DNA of 64,000 nt from Streptomyces cavernicola (lineage in GTDB: Bacteria > Actinomycetota > Actinomycetes > Streptomycetales > Streptomycetaceae): positions 1 to 64,000 of the forward strand of contig NZ_JASCIQ010000026.1 of NCBI RefSeq assembly GCF_029968035.1, written 5' to 3'. Both the position numbers and the translations under genes were made by a program. A model generated the notes under the pieces. It worked only from the letters and a program-made list of their open reading frames with translations. It did no database searches and had not been told where the DNA came from. Positions 1-8,828 of the stretch are shown piece by piece. The first letter of the stretch is position 1, and every line of letters starts with the position of its first letter.

Positions 1-95
1 CACGCGTGCCGGGCCTTTTGGTTGCCCGTGTGCAGTGCGAGCCGGTCGGCGTAGGCGGGCGCGAAGCAGCGGGCCGGGGAGAGGACAATGGACGG

Positions 96-1610
96 GTGAG
101 TACGACAACGCTGCCCACGACCGACCGCCCCGAAGTCGCCGAACGCCTCAGGAAGGCCCTGCTCGACGCCGACTTCACCGCCGACGGACTGCTCGAACTC
201 CTCGGCGCCCCGGCCTACGCCGCGCTCGCCAGGAGCGAGACGGTGCCCGCGCTGCGAGCCACGCGGGAGGACGGACCGCTGGCGGCGCTCGTCCGCCTCT
301 TCCTCCTGCAGCAGAACGTGCCGTACGCGCGCGTGGCGAAGGTTCTGCCCGTCGAGGACTGCCTCGCCGACGGCTGGCTGACCCAGGACGGCGACGAGCT
401 GCGGGCCACCGTGGACGTGCGGCCGTACGGCGGGCCGGACGGCGAGGACTGGTTCATCGTCTCGGACCTCGGCTGCGCGGTGGGCAGCGCGGGCGGCATC
501 GGGAGCAGCGACGAAGGAGTGGTGCTCGGCGTCGGCGGCGCCTCCACGACGCTCGCCGGGATCACCGTGCGCAGGCCGGTCTCCGCGGCGCTCGACCTCG
601 GCGCCGGCTCCGGCATCCAGGCCCTGCACGCCGCGCAGCACGCGACGCGGGTCACCGCGACCGACCTCAACCCCCGCGCCCTCGACTTCACCCGTCTCAC
701 CCTCGCGCTCTCCGGCGCCCCTGCCGCGGAGCTCAAGGAGGGCTCGCTCTTCGGGCCGGTCGAGCGCGACACGTACGACCTGATCGTCTCCAACCCGCCG
801 TTCGTCATCTCCCCCGGTGCGCGCCTGACTTACCGGGACGGCGGGATGAGCGGGGACGACCTGTGCCGGACGCTCGTCCAGGAGGCGGGAGAGCGCCTGA
901 ACGAGGGCGGTTACGCGCAGTTCCTCGCCAACTGGCAGCACGTGGAGGGCGAGGACTGGCAGGACCGGCTCCGCTCGTGGGTGCCCCGCGGCTGCGACGC
1001 CTGGATCGTGCAGCGCGAGGTGCAGGACATCACGCAGTACGCGGAGTTGTGGCTGCGCGACGCCGGCGACCACCACCGGGACCCGGAGGAGTACGCCGCG
1101 CGGTACGAGGCCTGGCTCGACGAGTTCGAGGCCCGTAAGACCAAGGCCGTCGGCTTCGGCTGGATCACGCTCAGGAAGACGGGCGCCGAGACGCCCTCGG
1201 TGACCGTCGAGGAGTGGCCGCACCCGGTCGAGCAGCCGCTCGGCGACGAGGTCCGGGCGCACTTCGAGCGCCAGGACTACCTGCGGGGCACGGACGACGC
1301 GGCGCTGCTCGCGGGGTACTTCAAGCTGGCCGCCGACGTCGTGCAGGAGCAGGTCGGCCTGCCCGGCGCGGAGGACCCGGAGCACGTGGTGCTGCGCAGC
1401 CACCGCGGCATGCGCCGGGCCACCCAGGTGGACACGGTGGGCGCGGGCTTCGCCGGGGTGTGCGACGGCACGCTCAGCGCGGGCCGGATCCTGGACGCCA
1501 TCGCGCAGCTGGTCGGCGAGGACCCGGTGCTGCTGCGGGACCGTACGCCGCAGCAGATCAGGCTCCTCGTGGAGCAGGGCTTCCTGGACCCGGTGCCGCA
1601 GCCGGAGTAG
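96..1610 (+). CDS. Class I SAM-dependent methyltransferase (HemK/RsmC-like)
   Basis: Predicted N-methyltransferase of 504 residues. A helical N-terminal region (about 1-130), of the type fused to this enzyme in actinobacteria, precedes a Rossmann methyltransferase fold. The SAM-binding motif LDLGAGSGIQAL lies at about 166-177 and the catalytic NPPF at about 233-236, the signature shared by PrmC/HemK and RsmC enzymes that methylate Gln, Asn or Ade amino groups. The substrate cannot be read from the sequence. The GTG at 96 was chosen because GGGGAGAGGAC lies just upstream; the reading frame is open back to 6, but that extension looks non-coding. Next downstream on the same strand is a tiny membrane protein, then topA. 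Confidence 0.85.
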   Translation: MSTTTLPTTDRPEVAERLRKALLDADFTADGLLELLGAPAYAALARSETVPALRATREDGPLAALVRLFLLQQNVPYARVAKVLPVEDCLADGWLTQDGDELRATVDVRPYGGPDGEDWFIVSDLGCAVGSAGGIGSSDEGVVLGVGGASTTLAGITVRRPVSAALDLGAGSGIQALHAAQHATRVTATDLNPRALDFTRLTLALSGAPAAELKEGSLFGPVERDTYDLIVSNPPFVISPGARLTYRDGGMSGDDLCRTLVQEAGERLNEGGYAQFLANWQHVEGEDWQDRLRSWVPRGCDAWIVQREVQDITQYAELWLRDAGDHHRDPEEYAARYEAWLDEFEARKTKAVGFGWITLRKTGAETPSVTVEEWPHPVEQPLGDEVRAHFERQDYLRGTDDAALLAGYFKLAADVVQEQVGLPGAEDPEHVVLRSHRGMRRATQVDTVGAGFAGVCDGTLSAGRILDAIAQLVGEDPVLLRDRTPQQIRLLVEQGFLDPVPQPE

Positions 1611-1768
1611 GCGGGCGCGCCCACCGGCGGCGGAGAGCCCTCGGATCCGGACGTTCCGTGTCCGGTTCTTCACGCCGGGTTCGCGTCCGGGACGCCCAGT
1701 CGTGTGCATGGCGTGTTCCGGACGTGTCAGCGTCCGAGCCCTGGTCAGTCGGGGCGGAGGATACGGGC

Positions 1769-1966
1769 ATGGAGAGCGGACCGGCGATCTTCGCGGGAGC
1801 GGTGTTCACACTGTTCGGAACGGCGCTGCTGATGTGGACCGCAGTGCGGGTGCGGCATCGCGCGCCGGTGGCGCAGGGTGTGAGCCCGGTCGCATCGGCG
1901 GCGCTGACGACCACGGTCGGCGTGGGTGCGCTGGCGCTCGGGGTGTGGTGCTTCTCGCGGCTGTGA
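1769..1966 (+). CDS. Small two-helix membrane protein
   Basis: Encodes 65 residues with two hydrophobic segments (about 5-24 and 42-61) flanking a short basic loop (RVRHR), so a hairpin-type integral membrane protein is likely. GGCGGAGG sits about 8 bases before the ATG. I do not recognise the family. It stands alone between the methyltransferase and topA, with about 160 bp upstream, so it probably has its own promoter. It is small, but the hydrophobic pattern and ribosome binding site make it better than a chance frame. Confidence 0.6.
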   Translation: MESGPAIFAGAVFTLFGTALLMWTAVRVRHRAPVAQGVSPVASAALTTTVGVGALALGVWCFSRL

Positions 1967-2380
1967 GGGAACCTCTCCGGCAGGGCTCGTGAACGGCTCG
2001 TCCCCTGCTCGGCTCCTGTTCGGCCCCCGCTCGACCGTGAGCCGGTCGCGGCCCCGGGCGTGACGGCGCGATGGTCCGGGTGTGACGCCGAGGTGGAATC
2101 TGGGAGGCACGATTCCGGATATTGCCGAAAGGGCAGGTGGACACTCCGGGCGGCAGGAATGCCGGTAGTCGGGTTACCGTTCGAGTGGCCGTTGCGGGCT
2201 TTTCCCGTTTGACACGGGGGCGGGCTGTACCGTCACACTCCGCAGCGTCACCGTATGACCGCGTACGGCGTCACCCTATGAAGGGGTACGAGCCCCCGTC
2301 CGAGGCAGTACGGACCGCAAGAGCGTGACCGCGGAGCCCCCGCAGAGCCACCGAGCGTCGACCGGAGAGAAGAGCCAACG
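1967..2380. other. topA upstream region, no gene
   Basis: No convincing gene in these 414 bases. A TTGACA hexamer at 2209-2214 is the best -35 candidate, though the following -10 is unclear. A 13-bp direct repeat (GCGTCACCGTATG, 2245-2257, and GCGTCACCCTATG, 2268-2280; one mismatch) sits about 100-135 bp before the topA start. topA promoters are supercoiling-sensitive in streptomycetes, so this is the likely control region. Confidence 0.45.
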
Positions 2381-5224
2381 TTGTCCCCGACCAGCGAGAC
2401 CGCACACGGCGGCCGCCGACTCGTCATCGTCGAGTCGCCTGCCAAGGCGAAGACGATCAAGGGCTACCTCGGCCCTGGTTATGTCGTCGAAGCGAGCGTC
2501 GGGCACATCCGCGACCTCCCGAACGGCGCCGCCGAGGTGCCCGACAAGTACACCGGCGAGGTGCGCCGCCTCGGCGTGGACGTCGAGCACGACTTCCAGC
2601 CGATCTACGTCGTCAACGCCGACAAGAAGGCGCAGGTCAAGAAGCTCAAGGACCTCCTCAAGGAGTCCGACGAACTCTTCCTCGCCACCGATGAGGACCG
2701 CGAGGGCGAAGCCATCGCGTGGCACCTGCAGGAAGTCCTCAAGCCCAAGGTCCCGGTCCACCGGATGGTCTTCCACGAGATCACCAAGGACGCGATCCGG
2801 GACGCCGTCGCCAACCCGCGCGAGCTCAACAAGCGCATGGTCGACGCCCAGGAGACCCGCCGCATCCTCGACCGCCTCTACGGCTACGAGGTCTCGCCGG
2901 TCCTCTGGAAGAAAGTCATGCCGCGGCTCTCGGCGGGCCGTGTGCAGTCCGTCGCCACCCGCCTCGTCGTCGAGCGCGAGCGCGAGCGCATCGCCTTCCG
3001 CTCCGCCGAGTACTGGGACCTGACGGGCACCTTCGGCACCGGCCGCGCGGGCGACAAGAGCGACCCCTCGCAGCTGGTCGCCCGGCTGACCACGGTCGAC
3101 GGCAAGCGCATCGCGCAGGGCCGCGACTTCAACTCCGTCGGGCAGCTCAAGTCCGACACCCTGCACCTGGACGAGGCGAACGCCCGCGCGCTCGCTGCCG
3201 CCCTGCAGGACGCGCAGTTCGCGGTCCGCTCGGTCGAGTCCAAGCCGTACCGCCGCTCGCCGTACGCCCCGTTCCGTACGACGACGATGCAGCAGGAGGC
3301 GTCGCGCAAGCTCGGCTTCGGCGCGAAGGCCACGATGCAGATCGCGCAGAAGCTGTACGAGAACGGCTTCATCACCTATATGCGTACGGACTCCACGACG
3401 CTGTCGGACACCGCCGTGTCCGCGGCCCGTGCGCAGGTCACGCAGCTCTACGGCAGCGACTACCTGCCGGAGAAGCCGCGTACGTACGCCGGCAAGGTCA
3501 AGAACGCGCAGGAGGCGCACGAGGCGATCCGCCCCTCCGGCGACCGCTTCCGCACCCCCGCTGAAACCGGTCTGACCGGTGACCAGTTCCGGCTCTACGA
3601 GCTCATCTGGAAGCGGACCGTCGCCTCTCAGATGAAGGACGCGACCGGCAACTCCGTCACCGTCAAGATCGGCGGCACCGCCTCCGACGGCCGCGACGCC
3701 GAATTCAGCGCCTCCGGCAAGACCATCACCTTCCACGGCTTCCTCAAGGCGTACGTCGAGGGCGCGGACGACCCGAACGCCGAGCTGGACGACCGCGAGC
3801 GCCGGCTGCCGCAGGTGAACGAGGGCGACGCGCTGTCCGCCGACGACATGTCCGTCGACGGCCACGCGACCAAGCCGCCGGCCCGCTACACCGAGGCCAG
3901 CCTGGTCAAGGAGCTCGAAGAGCGCGAGATCGGCCGCCCGTCGACGTACGCGTCGATCATCGGCACGATCCTCGACCGCGGCTATGTGTTCAAGAAGGGC
4001 ACGGCGCTCGTCCCGTCCTTCCTGTCCTTCGCCGTGGTCAACCTCCTGGAGAAGCACTTCGGGCGGCTCGTCGACTACGACTTCACCGCCAAGATGGAGG
4101 ACGACCTCGACCGCATCGCGCGCGGTGAGGCCCAGTCCGTGCCGTGGCTGAAGCGTTTCTACTTCGGCGAGGGCGACGCCGCGGGCTCCGCCTCCGACGC
4201 CGGGAACGGCGACGGGGACCACCTCGGCGGCCTCAAGGAGCTCGTCACCGACCTCGGTGCGATCGACGCCCGCGAGATCTCCTCCTTCCCCGTCGGCGAG
4301 GGCATCCTGCTCCGGGTCGGGCGGTACGGCCCGTACATCGAGCGTGGTGAGAAGGGCGAGGAGAACCACCAGCGCGCGGACGTTCCGGACGACCTTGCTC
4401 CGGACGAGCTGACGGTGGCGTACGCGGAGGAGCTGCTCGCCAAGCCCAGCGGCGACTTCGCGCTCGGCAAGGATCCGCAGAGCGGCAACGAGATCGTCGC
4501 CAAGGACGGCCGCTACGGCCCGTACGTCACGGAGATCCTCCCCGAGGGCACCCCGAAGACCGGCAAGAACGCGGTCAAGCCGCGCACGGCCTCGCTGTTC
4601 AAGTCGATGTCCCTGGACACGGTGACGCTCGACGAGGCGCTGCGGCTGATGTCGCTGCCGCGCGTGGTGGGCACGGACGCCGAGGGCGTGGAGATCACCG
4701 CGCAGAACGGCCGGTACGGCCCGTACCTGAAGAAGGGCACCGACTCGCGCTCCCTGGAGACCGAGGAGCAGCTCTTCTCCATCACGCTCGAAGAGGCCCT
4801 GGAGATCTACTCCAAGCCGAAGCAGCGTGGCCGCGCCGCCGCCAAGCCGCCGCTGAAGGAGCTCGGCGAGGACCCGGTGAGCGGGAAGCCGGTGGTCGTG
4901 AAGGACGGCCGCTTCGGCCCGTACGTCACGGACGGCGAGACCAACGCGACGCTGCGCGCGGCCGACTCCGTCGAGGAGATCACCGCGGAGCGCGGCTTCG
5001 AGCTGCTCGCCGAGAAGCGCGCCAAGGGCCCGGCGAAGAAGAAGACCGCCAAGAAGGCCCCGGCGAAGAAGACCGCCGCGAAGAAGACGGCGGCCAAGAA
5101 GACGACGACCGCCAAGACGGCCGCCAAGAAGACGACGGCGAAGAAGGCCACGGCCAAGACCGCCGCCGCGAAGAAGGCCCCGGCGAAGAAGACGGCGTCC
5201 GCGAAGGTGCCTTCCGAGGACTGA
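2381..5224 (+). CDS. topA: DNA topoisomerase I
   Basis: Type IA topoisomerase of 947 residues that relaxes negative supercoils through a transient 5'-phosphotyrosine. The N-terminal Toprim domain shows IVESPAKAKTI and the acidic ATDEDREGEAIAWHL stretch; the catalytic tyrosine is Tyr333 in GFITYMRTDST. The C-terminal third lacks Cys4 zinc fingers and instead has repeated GRYGPY-type topoisomerase C-terminal repeats (four or five copies). It ends in about 65 residues made almost only of Lys, Ala and Thr (AKKTAAKK), a tail that in actinobacterial TopA gives DNA binding and processivity. Translation starts at TTG 2381; the body of the protein begins SETAHGGRRLVIVESPAKAK. A strong terminator follows at 5261-5301. 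Confidence 0.98.
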   Translation: MSPTSETAHGGRRLVIVESPAKAKTIKGYLGPGYVVEASVGHIRDLPNGAAEVPDKYTGEVRRLGVDVEHDFQPIYVVNADKKAQVKKLKDLLKESDELFLATDEDREGEAIAWHLQEVLKPKVPVHRMVFHEITKDAIRDAVANPRELNKRMVDAQETRRILDRLYGYEVSPVLWKKVMPRLSAGRVQSVATRLVVERERERIAFRSAEYWDLTGTFGTGRAGDKSDPSQLVARLTTVDGKRIAQGRDFNSVGQLKSDTLHLDEANARALAAALQDAQFAVRSVESKPYRRSPYAPFRTTTMQQEASRKLGFGAKATMQIAQKLYENGFITYMRTDSTTLSDTAVSAARAQVTQLYGSDYLPEKPRTYAGKVKNAQEAHEAIRPSGDRFRTPAETGLTGDQFRLYELIWKRTVASQMKDATGNSVTVKIGGTASDGRDAEFSASGKTITFHGFLKAYVEGADDPNAELDDRERRLPQVNEGDALSADDMSVDGHATKPPARYTEASLVKELEEREIGRPSTYASIIGTILDRGYVFKKGTALVPSFLSFAVVNLLEKHFGRLVDYDFTAKMEDDLDRIARGEAQSVPWLKRFYFGEGDAAGSASDAGNGDGDHLGGLKELVTDLGAIDAREISSFPVGEGILLRVGRYGPYIERGEKGEENHQRADVPDDLAPDELTVAYAEELLAKPSGDFALGKDPQSGNEIVAKDGRYGPYVTEILPEGTPKTGKNAVKPRTASLFKSMSLDTVTLDEALRLMSLPRVVGTDAEGVEITAQNGRYGPYLKKGTDSRSLETEEQLFSITLEEALEIYSKPKQRGRAAAKPPLKELGEDPVSGKPVVVKDGRFGPYVTDGETNATLRAADSVEEITAERGFELLAEKRAKGPAKKKTAKKAPAKKTAAKKTAAKKTTTAKTAAKKTTAKKATAKTAAAKKAPAKKTASAKVPSED

Positions 5225-5260
5225 CGCGACGCCACGAGCGCCCCGGTGGGCGTACGAGCC

Positions 5261-5301
5261 CAGTGCGGGGCGGACCGGCTCTTCCGGTCCGCCCCGCACT
5301 G
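5261..5301 (+). terminator. topA terminator
   Basis: Perfect 18-bp stem (5261-5278 with 5284-5301) around the 5-base loop CTCTT, followed by GCGTTTCC. It starts 36 bases after the topA stop and separates topA from the next gene. Confidence 0.85.
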
Positions 5302-5378
5302 CGTTTCCGGGGCTGTGTGGCCTTGATCGCATCCGGCCGTATGTTCGGCCGGGCCTCCGGGATGTCAGTCGTTCCCGA

Positions 5379-5390
5379 TAGGCTGACGGG
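5379..5390 (+). promoter_or_regulatory. Putative -10 of a leaderless promoter for the MFS-tmk gene
   Basis: TAGGCT at 5379-5384 matches the streptomycete -10 form and ends 6 bases before the ATG at 5391, which would put the transcription start at or next to the start codon. No Shine-Dalgarno sequence is visible. The -35 is not clear. Confidence 0.4.
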
Positions 5391-8300
5391 ATGACGCGAG
5401 CCGAGCAACCAACGGTCGTGAGCCACGACCCCGATGACGCCCTGGTCGCCGACTCCCGGGAACGCGCCGTCCGCGCACTCCTGCGAAACGCGCCGCTCAA
5501 GCGGCTGTGGAGCGCCCACCTCGTGGGCAGTGTCGGTGACGCACTCGCGCTTCTCGTCCTCGTCGTCCTGGCCCTGCAGGCGGCGGTCGCGGAAGGCGCG
5601 TTCGGGAGCGGATACCGCGGAGCGGCCTTCGCCGTCGCGGCGGTCTTCGGCGTGCGCGTCCTCGCCACGCTGCTCTTCGGCGCGGTTCTGCTCGGCCCGC
5701 TCACCTCGCTGACCTCAGGATCAGGCGGGAGCGCAGCGACTTCGAACAAGGGCGGTGGCGGGCGACGGACGGGCGGGCCGCTCGACCGCCGCTGGACGAT
5801 GATGGTGGCCGACGGCCTGCGCGCCGCGCTGCTGATCGTCGCGCCGCTGTGGATCGACTGGACGCCGGACAACGCCCTGGCCGCGCTGCTCGTCAGCGGC
5901 TTCGTCATCGGCGTCGCCGAACGCTTCTGGACGGTGTCCCGGGAGAGCGCCGCGCCCGCCCTGCTGCCCGCGCCGCCGCCCGAGGGTGCCACGGTGCGGC
6001 CGCTGCCCGACCACATGGAGGCGCTGCGCCGCCTCTCCCTGCGCACCGGATTCGTCGCGCTGCCGCTCGCCGCGCTCGCGCTGATCACAGTCACGCTCAT
6101 CGGCAACCTGCTCGGCGCCGGGATCGACTGGTTCGGCCTGCACCAGGCGGCCCTCGCCTCGTACGTCGCGGCCGGGCTCTTCGCCGCCTCGCTCTCCGTC
6201 GTGTACTTCCTGGAGCTGCCCGACGTGCAGACGCCGCGCGCCCGTTCGCCGCTGGAGGGGCTGCGCCGCCCGAAGACCGCCTCCGGCGTGGACAAGGGCC
6301 GCACCAACGCCGCCCCGCTGCTCGTCCTGGCCTGCGCCGCCGTCGCCGGCGCGATCTCGGCCGCCGTCGCCGTGGCCGTGCTGCACGCCGTGGACCTGGA
6401 TGGCGGGCCGGTGCTGTTCGGCCTGTTCGTGGTCGGTCTGACCGGCGGCACGGTCGTCGGCATCCGCACTGCGGCCTCGGTGCTGCCCGCCCTGTCGCGC
6501 CGTCGGCTGCTCGCGCTGGCCATCGCGGTCACGGGCATCGGCCTGCTCGCGGCCGGGCTTGCCCCCGACTCCACCACGGTCCTGCTGATCGTCACGCTCT
6601 CCGGGTACGCGGCCGGGGTCGCCGCCCACATCGGGCACGCCCTCCTCGACCTGGAGGTCGAGGAGCACCGTCGCATCCGTACGACCGAGCATCTGCAGGC
6701 GGTCGTGCGCGTCCTCGTCGCGCTCGGCGCGCTCGCCGCTCCGCTGCTCGCCGCGGCGATCGGGCCGCACCGTCTGGAGAGCGGCAAGTTCGTCTTCGCC
6801 CATGGCGGGGCCGCGTTCACGATGATGCTGGCCGGCGCGCTGCTGTTGCCCGTCGCCGCCCTGGTCCTCGCGAAGACCGACGACCGTTCCGGGGTGCCGC
6901 TGCGGCGCGACCTGAGCGAGGCCCTGCGCGGCGGCGAGCCTGTGCAGGCGCCCGCCGCGACCGGCTTCTTCATCGCCCTCGAAGGCGGCGACGGCGCGGG
7001 CAAGTCCACCCAGGCCGACGCCCTCGCCGAGTGGATCAGGGCCAAGGGCCACGAGGTCGTCCTCACCCGCGAGCCCGGCGCGACGCCGGTAGGCAAGCGC
7101 CTCCGCTCGATCCTGCTCGACGTCTCGTCCGCCGGTCTCTCGCACCGCGCGGAGGCCCTGCTGTACGCCGCGGACCGCGCGGAGCACGTCGACACCGTCG
7201 TACGGCCCGCTCTGGAGCGCGGCGCCGTCGTCATCACCGACCGGTACATCGACTCGTCCGTCGCGTACCAGGGCGCCGGGCGCGACCTGTCGCCGACCGA
7301 GATCGCCCGGATCTCGCGCTGGGCCACGGACGGACTCGTACCGCATCTGACGGTGCTGCTCGATGTCTCGCCGGAGACCGCGCGGGAGCGGTTCACCGAG
7401 GCCCCCGACCGCCTGGAGTCGGAGCCCGCCGAGTTCCACGCGCGCGTGCGCTCCGGTTTCCTCACGCTCGCCGCCGCCGACCCCGGCCGCTACCTGGTGG
7501 TGGACGCCGGTCAGGAGCCGGAGGCCGTCACCACGGTCGTACGCCACCGGCTCGACCAGATGCTGCCGCTCTCCGACGCCGAGGTGAAGGCACAGGAGGA
7601 GGCCCGCAAGGCCGCCGAGGAGGAGGCCAGGCGCAAGGCCGAGGAAGAGGCTGCGCGCAAGGCCGAGGAGGAGCGCCTGGAGCGCGAGCGCCAGGAGCAG
7701 CTGGCCAGGCTGCGTGCCGAGGAGGAGGAGCGCAAGCGCCGCGAGCTGGAGGAGGCCCGCCGCCGCGAGGCCGAGCGCCAGGCCGAGGAGGCCAGGCAGC
7801 GCGCGGAGGAGGCCCGCCGCCTCGCCGAGGAGGAGCGCAAGCGCCGCGAGGCCGAGGAGAAGGTCCGCGCCGCCGAGGAGGAGCGCCGCCGCCGGCAGGC
7901 CGAGGAGGAGGCCCGGCTGCGCGCCGAGGCCGAGGAGCGCCGCCTGGAGAAGCAGCGCAAGGCCGAGGAAGCGCTGCTCCGCGCGGAGGAGGCCCGCCGC
8001 GCGACCGAGGCCGGTTCGGCTCAGGGCGCGCCGTCCGGGTCCGGATCCGGTGCCGCCGGGGCTGACGGCTCGCACGCCGATTCCGACAACGAGACGACCG
8101 TGCAGACGCCGGTCGTCCGGCCCGAGTCCACGGGTGGTTCCGAGGGCGGCCCTGTCGGTGACTCCGCCTCGTACGGCGACTCCGACGCGACCACGACCAC
8201 GGTGCTCCCGGTGGCCGGCGGCACCGACTCCGAGGAGACCGCCGTTCTGCCGCAGCCGCCCGCCGGACAGGGCGCGGCCGACGAGACGGCGGTGCTGCCT

Positions 8301-8642
8301 CCGGTGCGGGACGCCCGCCCGGCACAGGACCCGACGGACCGGGTGCCGCACGGCATCTTCCGCGACGAGCAGCCGGGCAGCGCGCCCGGGGCCCCGTCCG
8401 GATCAGAGGGCACGTCGGGGGGCGCGCACACCTCGTCGTACGCCGGCTCGGACAACGAGCGCACCGCCGAGCTCCCGCAGGTCGACCCGGACGCGCTCCC
8501 GCCGCGCCGCGCCTCCCGGCCCCGCCCCGACTGGGCGGAGGAGACGCCGCTCGACGACCTGCCGACCCTCGCGGACGAGCTGCTCGGCCCGCGCGAGGAC
8601 GACGGAGAGGGCCGCGGCGGGAAGCGCCGCGGACGGCGGTGA
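5391..8642 (+). CDS. tmk: MFS membrane domain fused to thymidylate kinase, with coiled-coil tail
   Basis: A 1083-residue fusion. Residues about 35-505 form a transporter-like membrane domain of roughly ten hydrophobic helices with MFS character. Residues about 520-725 are a complete dTMP kinase: P-loop EGGDGAGKS at 531-539, the LTREPG motif, and DRYIDSSVAYQGAGR. The kinase phosphorylates dTMP to dTDP. Residues about 727-885 are almost pure Glu/Ala/Arg/Lys and should form a long coiled coil; the last 200 residues are Ser/Gly/Asp-rich and look disordered. A stand-alone dTMP kinase is about 210 residues, so the enzyme is probably tethered to the membrane. The fusion is known from other Streptomyces annotations; the role of the membrane part is not established. 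Confidence 0.93.
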   Translation: MTRAEQPTVVSHDPDDALVADSRERAVRALLRNAPLKRLWSAHLVGSVGDALALLVLVVLALQAAVAEGAFGSGYRGAAFAVAAVFGVRVLATLLFGAVLLGPLTSLTSGSGGSAATSNKGGGGRRTGGPLDRRWTMMVADGLRAALLIVAPLWIDWTPDNALAALLVSGFVIGVAERFWTVSRESAAPALLPAPPPEGATVRPLPDHMEALRRLSLRTGFVALPLAALALITVTLIGNLLGAGIDWFGLHQAALASYVAAGLFAASLSVVYFLELPDVQTPRARSPLEGLRRPKTASGVDKGRTNAAPLLVLACAAVAGAISAAVAVAVLHAVDLDGGPVLFGLFVVGLTGGTVVGIRTAASVLPALSRRRLLALAIAVTGIGLLAAGLAPDSTTVLLIVTLSGYAAGVAAHIGHALLDLEVEEHRRIRTTEHLQAVVRVLVALGALAAPLLAAAIGPHRLESGKFVFAHGGAAFTMMLAGALLLPVAALVLAKTDDRSGVPLRRDLSEALRGGEPVQAPAATGFFIALEGGDGAGKSTQADALAEWIRAKGHEVVLTREPGATPVGKRLRSILLDVSSAGLSHRAEALLYAADRAEHVDTVVRPALERGAVVITDRYIDSSVAYQGAGRDLSPTEIARISRWATDGLVPHLTVLLDVSPETARERFTEAPDRLESEPAEFHARVRSGFLTLAAADPGRYLVVDAGQEPEAVTTVVRHRLDQMLPLSDAEVKAQEEARKAAEEEARRKAEEEAARKAEEERLERERQEQLARLRAEEEERKRRELEEARRREAERQAEEARQRAEEARRLAEEERKRREAEEKVRAAEEERRRRQAEEEARLRAEAEERRLEKQRKAEEALLRAEEARRATEAGSAQGAPSGSGSGAAGADGSHADSDNETTVQTPVVRPESTGGSEGGPVGDSASYGDSDATTTTVLPVAGGTDSEETAVLPQPPAGQGAADETAVLPPVRDARPAQDPTDRVPHGIFRDEQPGSAPGAPSGSEGTSGGAHTSSYAGSDNERTAELPQVDPDALPPRRASRPRPDWAEETPLDDLPTLADELLGPREDDGEGRGGKRRGRR

Positions 8643-8828
8643 CGGCTGACGTTCCCTTGTGACGGGGCGGTGGGTGCGTAGGTGCGCCTGCCGCCCCTCG
8701 CCGTTCGCGGGGCGGCCGTCCGGCCTCGGGCCCGGTTGTCAGTGCCCTGCTCCACAATGGACGTCGCAGGGCAGAGCAGTGGTCGATGCGTGGGCAGTGG
8801 TCGACGTACGAGGAAAGGCAGGGGCGGC

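Noticed and set aside
6..95. Upstream extension of the methyltransferase
   Set aside because: The frame is open but lacks conserved sequence; the GTG at 96 has the better ribosome binding site.
2276..7465. Long antisense open frame on the - strand over topA and tmk (about 1729 codons)
   Set aside because: Typical open antisense frame of high-GC DNA; it shows no domain, and the + strand genes fully explain the region.
7600..8040. Possible CRISPR or satellite array in the tmk gene
   Set aside because: The periodicity follows codons of the Glu/Ala/Arg coiled coil; there are no spacers.
5721..8351. Antisense frame of about 876 codons rich in Arg/Gly/Leu over the tmk coiled coil
   Set aside because: It mirrors the repeated GAG/GCC codons of the coiled coil and has no start or domain support.
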